Shown here piece by piece: positions 13,482 to 15,985 of a stretch of 15,985 bases of DNA. The notes below the pieces were generated by a model that worked only from the letters and a program-made list of their open reading frames with translations, was not told where the DNA came from and did no database searches. The first letter of the stretch is position 1; every line of letters starts with the position of its first letter. The DNA lies in contig CAZSVE010000074.1 in the NCBI GenBank assembly GCA_964610175.1, positions 1-15,985 on the forward strand, in the 5' to 3' direction. Position numbers and translations under genes: made by a program. This DNA comes from CAZSVE01 sp964610175 (lineage in GTDB: Bacteria > Pseudomonadota > Gammaproteobacteria > HK1).

Positions 13482-14282
13482 CTAGGGCTTGAGTTCGATC
13501 CCGGCCAGCGCCCCCCCATCGGCTTGAATCGCGCAACCAGAGACGAAGCTGGCGCTCTCCGATGCCAGGAATGCCACCACCTTGCCGATCTCTTGCGGCT
13601 TGGCGAATCGTTTTGTGCCACTGACGCAATCCGCGTACGCATCGAATATCTCCGCCATTGTCTTCTTCGTCCTTTTTCGAACGACATGGGTAATCCCATC
13701 CCATATCCCGGTATCGACAAGCCCTGGGCATATGGCCGTCGCACAGATACCATGGCTGGAAAATTCCATGGCAATGGATTTGGTGTAGTTGATAACCGCC
13801 GCCTTGGCAACGGAGTAGTCGGGTGCGCCGCGTCCCGGCATGATCCCATTCATGGAACTCATGTTGATGATGCGCCCCCACTCTCTCTTTACCATGCCCG
13901 GGATAATGGCGCGGCAGGTTCTAACGCAGGCCATCAGATGGATATTCAACTGGGACTCCCACTCCGCATCTGTTGCGTTGATGGTCGTAGAAGGATGGGC
14001 ATGTCCTGCATTGTTGAAAAGGATGTCCACCTGCCCGAATTTGTCGAAAGCAGCGGAAACAGCCTTGTCGACACCTTCGGGCTTTTCCAAATCAGCCGCG
14101 ACAGTCACTGTCTCGACGCCGAAAATTCGTATCTGCTCTTCCGCTTTGGCCAAACCGGCCTCGTCTCTATCCGTGATGACCAGATTGCACCCCTCCTTGG
14201 CCATTTCCAGTGCACTCGCCAAACCGATTCCCCGAGTACCGCCGGTGACAAGCGCTACCTTTCCACTGATTCCTAGATCCAT
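13482..14282 (-). CDS. Short-chain dehydrogenase/reductase (SDR), substrate unknown
   Basis: This is a classical SDR: a soluble NAD(P)-dependent oxidoreductase with a Rossmann fold. The 266 residues carry TGGTRGIG (13-20) for cofactor binding, ITDRD at the end of strand 2 (acidic, which favours NAD over NADP), NNAG (90-93), catalytic Asn113, Ser143, Tyr156 and Lys160 (YSVAK), CPGLVDT, and the C-terminal GCAIQADGG stretch. Length is typical (about 250-270). A GAGGG ribosome-binding site lies seven bases before the ATG (plus-strand CCCTC, 14290-14294). The N-terminal DLGISGKVALVTGG resembles 3-oxoacyl-ACP reductases and other general SDRs, so FabG-like or secondary-metabolite roles cannot be told apart. 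It is bracketed by repeat copies G and H and lies in no evident operon. Confidence 0.94.
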   Translation of the reverse strand: MDLGISGKVALVTGGTRGIGLASALEMAKEGCNLVITDRDEAGLAKAEEQIRIFGVETVTVAADLEKPEGVDKAVSAAFDKFGQVDILFNNAGHAHPSTTINATDAEWESQLNIHLMACVRTCRAIIPGMVKREWGRIINMSSMNGIMPGRGAPDYSVAKAAVINYTKSIAMEFSSHGICATAICPGLVDTGIWDGITHVVRKRTKKTMAEIFDAYADCVSGTKRFAKPQEIGKVVAFLASESASFVSGCAIQADGGALAGIELKP

Positions 14283-14298
14283 TGCAATGCCCTCTTTT

Positions 14299-14405
14299 TG
14301 ATTTGTTTATTTTCCACTCAGCTTTGCAGATGAGTCGAGTTTTGCAGAACACCGATTTCGTTTTACCGATGATGAATCATGTCGGTTCGAGGTGAAGCCT
14401 CGCTA
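14299..14405 (-). repeat. Dispersed 110-bp repeat, copy H (near-complete)
   Basis: On the minus strand: TAGCGAGGCTTCACCTCGAA, CATCATCGGTAAAACGAAAT, CTCGACTCATCTGCAAAGCT, GAGTGGAAAATAAACAAA. It is slightly shorter than the others in the middle. It lies directly upstream of the SDR ribosome-binding site and head-to-tail with copy I. Confidence 0.88.
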
Positions 14406-14407
14406 GT

Positions 14408-14518
14408 TCGTTTATTCCCCTCTCATCTTCGTAAATGAGTAAATTTTTACAAAACGATTATCTTGCCTCGACTGATGCCAAATCACGTTTCACCGATTCG
14501 AGGCGAACCTTCGTCGGG
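14408..14518 (-). repeat. Dispersed 110-bp repeat, copy I (near-complete, diverged)
   Basis: On the minus strand: GACGAAGGTTCGCCTCGAAT, CGTGATTTGGCATCAGTCGA, GTTTTGTAAAAATTTACTCA, TTTACGAAGATGAGAGGGGA, ATAAACG. It follows copy H with almost no gap, making a tandem pair. Confidence 0.85.
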
Positions 14519-14534
14519 TTTCCAGGTAAACACA

Positions 14535-14559
14535 CGCCAAGCTCTCGAAATGCCTGGCG
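14535..14559 (-). terminator. Candidate terminator hairpin after the DJ-1/PfpI gene
   Basis: On the minus strand CGCCAGGC and GCTTGGCG form an 8-pair stem with one G-T wobble and a 9-base loop, starting 10 bases past the stop codon. TGTGTTTACC follows, which is only moderately T-rich. Confidence 0.5.
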
Positions 14560-14569
14560 CACGTGGTAC

Positions 14570-15151
14570 TTACAATTCGATCCTGGTACCGAGAACGCCA
14601 AGAAACCTGTTTAACCACTCCGGGTGAGCGGGCCACGCCGGGGCCGTCACCAGATTACCATCCACGTGGGCTTTATCAACAGGGATATCGATAAATTTTC
14701 CCTTGGCGCGGGTGACATCGGGGCCAACAGCCGGATAAGCAGAGCAGTCTCTGCCCTGAATTACATCAGCGGCAGCCAACAGCTGCGCACCGTGGCAGAT
14801 GGCAGCGACGGGTTTATCGGCTGCAAAAAAGTGACGCACGATGTCGAGAACGCGCCCATCGAGACGAATGTACTCCGGGGCGCGTCCGCCAGGAATAACC
14901 AGTGCATCGTAGCTGGTCTCATCGATAGCATCGAAGCTGGCATTGAGTTGAAAGTCGTGGCCCGGTTTCTCGCTATAGGTCTGATCGCCTTCGAAATCAT
15001 GCACGGCCGTTTTCACGGTCTCCCCTGCTTTCTTGTCCGGACAAACAGCATGCACATTGTGCCCTATGGCGAGTAATGCCTGGAAAGGAACCATCACTTC
15101 GTAATCTTCCACATAATCGCCCACAAGCATCAAGATATTCTTTGCGGCCAT
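14570..15151 (-). CDS. DJ-1/PfpI family protein
   Basis: The DJ-1/PfpI superfamily includes proteases, chaperones and proposed glyoxalases or deglycases; the exact activity here cannot be assigned. The 193 residues begin NILMLVGDYVEDYEVMVPFQ. The conserved glutamate (Glu15) lies in VEDYE, DALVIPGGRAPEYIR is the central strand-turn, and the nucleophile elbow is AICHGAQLL with Cys119 and His120. HVDGNLVTAPAWPAHPEWL is the C-terminal block. The catalytic Glu-Cys pair is present, so the protein is probably active in the cytoplasm. GGGGAG lies about 10 bases before the ATG, a strong ribosome-binding site. Repeat copies I and J flank the gene in opposite orientation, which suggests an independent unit, perhaps in stress protection. 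Confidence 0.93.
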   Translation of the reverse strand: MAAKNILMLVGDYVEDYEVMVPFQALLAIGHNVHAVCPDKKAGETVKTAVHDFEGDQTYSEKPGHDFQLNASFDAIDETSYDALVIPGGRAPEYIRLDGRVLDIVRHFFAADKPVAAICHGAQLLAAADVIQGRDCSAYPAVGPDVTRAKGKFIDIPVDKAHVDGNLVTAPAWPAHPEWLNRFLGVLGTRIEL

Positions 15152-15297
15152 GGTTATTCATTCTCCCCAAGTTGGGTTTTTTCAAATTCGGATACCAAAA
15201 GTTATAATATTCCATTCAAGGGCGATTTTTCTCATCGAGGGCAATCGAGAAATTCGGGGGCTCGATGCCTACTCGGAGCCTTATCGAACAAAAAACT

Positions 15298-15336
15298 CCA
15301 GCGAAGCTTCGCCTCGAATCGACAAGGCATGATTCT
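15298..15336 (+). repeat. Dispersed repeat, copy J (head fragment)
   Basis: CAGCGAAGCTTCGCCTCGAA then TCGACAAGGCATGATT matches the first 36 bases of copy B, including the 12-bp palindrome. The similarity ends near 15336. Confidence 0.8.
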
Positions 15337-15372
15337 TTCGATCCACTCGGCTCTCGGCCCCACAGGCCCATA

Positions 15373-15398
15373 GGCGGGATAGAGGGGCGGGATAGAGG
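15373..15398. repeat. Tandem 13-bp direct repeat
   Basis: GGCGGGATAGAGG occurs twice in perfect tandem (15373-15385 and 15386-15398) in non-coding sequence. Confidence 0.85.
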
Positions 15399-15559
15399 AA
15401 ACCACCACCTCATAACCGACATGGCGCAGACCCATGGGGAACACGTGGATTATCGACGATAAAGCCCGCCAACCATGGGGCCGTTGGTTTATAGAAAAGC
15501 AGTTCGGGAAATATCGAGTACTCTCGGCTGCAGTCGGAAGGATATGGAAACGCTTCGAT

Positions 15560-15642
15560 GTATCGGAAAAACAAACGATCCCGAGAAAACCACACGCGCC
15601 AAGACCCATCCCGCTTCAGTCTTGGCACGAAGCGCTAACATA
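15560..15642 (-). repeat. Second repeat family (R2), copy 2
   Basis: This is the inverted counterpart of 4008-4091. Its internal stem is perfect: GCCAAGAC (15598-15605) and GTCTTGGC (15619-15626) around 13 bases. The loop sequence is identical in both copies. Confidence 0.8.
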
Positions 15643-15795
15643 CTCTGAAACCTTCCGAACCCGGAAGGGTATATCTTGAATTCTTGGCATTGTCGGGCTT
15701 GGAAGTAAGGCTTTTCTGGATGGTTCGATGGCAAGCACTTTTTTCTATACACGAAAAACGCCAATGGATTTTCAACCTTCGAAGGTAAATCATTC

Positions 15796-15985
15796 ATGAA
15801 TGAGCATAGTGAAAACACGGATACTACTGACGCGCACACTGTAAAAAAGGCGGTCATGGATAATAACAGCCCCGACCAACCAAGTACGCTGATCGGCCTG
15901 CTTCGACATCGAGCACAAACACAATTCAATAAGCATGCCTATACTTTTTTGGTCGATGGCGAGGCGGAAGAAGCCAGCCTGACCT
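15796..15985 (+). CDS. Start of a fatty acyl-AMP ligase (FAAL-like), cut by the window edge
   Basis: The frame is open from ATG 15796 to the window end (63 codons). After a polar leader (MNEHSENTDTTDAHTVKKAV) it reads STLIGLLRHRAQTQFNKHAY, TFLVDGEAEEASLT. This matches the opening of fatty acyl-AMP ligases and related AMP-binding enzymes, which usually read LxDLLRxRA, then AYTFLxDGExEExxLTY. Such enzymes activate fatty acids as acyl adenylates and load them onto carrier proteins of polyketide or nonribosomal peptide assembly lines. GAAGG at 15781-15785 lies ten bases upstream and supports this start; an internal ATG at 15856 would remove the leader. Nothing in the window shows whether it stands alone or heads a megasynthase. 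Confidence 0.8.
   Translation, partial: MNEHSENTDTTDAHTVKKAVMDNNSPDQPSTLIGLLRHRAQTQFNKHAYTFLVDGEAEEASLT

Larger units (their letters stand above)
15152..15795. other. Divergent intergenic region with repeats, no recognised gene
   Basis: This 644-bp gap lies between the divergent DJ-1/PfpI and acyl-AMP ligase genes and should hold both promoters. It contains repeat copy J, a 13-bp tandem duplication and R2 copy 2. Open frames here do not look like proteins. I see no promoter I can call with confidence; an AT-rich tract at 15190-15215 lies before the DJ-1 gene. Confidence 0.5.

Noticed and set aside
13524..14276. Plus-strand open frame of 250 codons
   Set aside because: It is the antisense shadow of the SDR gene; its composition follows the SDR codon pattern and it shows no motif.
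3867..15336. Dispersed repeats as a CRISPR array or integron attC sites
   Set aside because: Copies are far apart with genes between them rather than short uniform spacers, occur in both orientations, and lack the GTTRRRY and RYYYAAC core sites of attC. No cas or integrase gene is visible.
15489..15929. Minus-strand open frame of 146 codons at the right edge
   Set aside because: It crosses repeat R2 and opposes the acyl-AMP ligase start; the reading has no family features.

Overview
The window looks like the chromosome of a proteobacterium, most probably a gammaproteobacterium. It carries a System I cytochrome c maturation gene (ccmF), a chromosomal-type parB, a GldA/GldF/GldG-type ABC system, DUF29, HicBA and MNT/HEPN pairs, and the start of a fatty acyl-AMP ligase. 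The many small toxin-antitoxin and orphan genes, decayed genes and dispersed repeats suggest a plastic, repeat-rich genome, as in some sulfur bacteria and their symbiont relatives. That placement is inference only. Apart from ccmF (left) and the acyl-AMP ligase start (right edge), every gene lies on the minus strand.

Left part (1-4460): ccmF stands alone, with no ccmE before it in the 359 visible bases and no ccmG/ccmH after it. Convergent to it are parB and a decayed fic gene that directly follows parB. No parA lies upstream of parB; about 600 bp of repeats do.

Middle (4463-11779): an ATPase, an ABC-2 permease and a GldG-like auxiliary protein should form one compact operon. Here they are spread over 7.3 kb. 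Between ATPase and permease sit an MNT/HEPN pair, a 3' remnant of a second ATPase gene, and two broken gene pieces, one of them secreted. Between permease and GldG sit a DUF29 gene, a coupled pair of small orphan genes (zinc ribbon plus glycine zipper; three-helix membrane protein) and a hicBA pair. Both toxin genes appear to have lost a catalytic residue.

Right part (11780-15985): single metabolic or stress genes (quinone oxidoreductase, short-chain dehydrogenase, DJ-1/PfpI protein) are each separated by repeats, followed by the start of a fatty acyl-AMP ligase on the plus strand.

The main unexplained structure is a dispersed repeat of about 110 bp, seen in six near-complete and four partial copies. 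All are intergenic and they bracket most genes. It begins with a short palindromic head around GCGAAGCTTCGC. A second repeat of about 84 bp with its own conserved hairpin occurs twice, inverted and 11.5 kb apart, and a MITE-like element of 80 bp is also present. Repeat spread, split operons and decayed genes together suggest a locus assembled piecemeal, with the repeats as likely recombination or insertion points.
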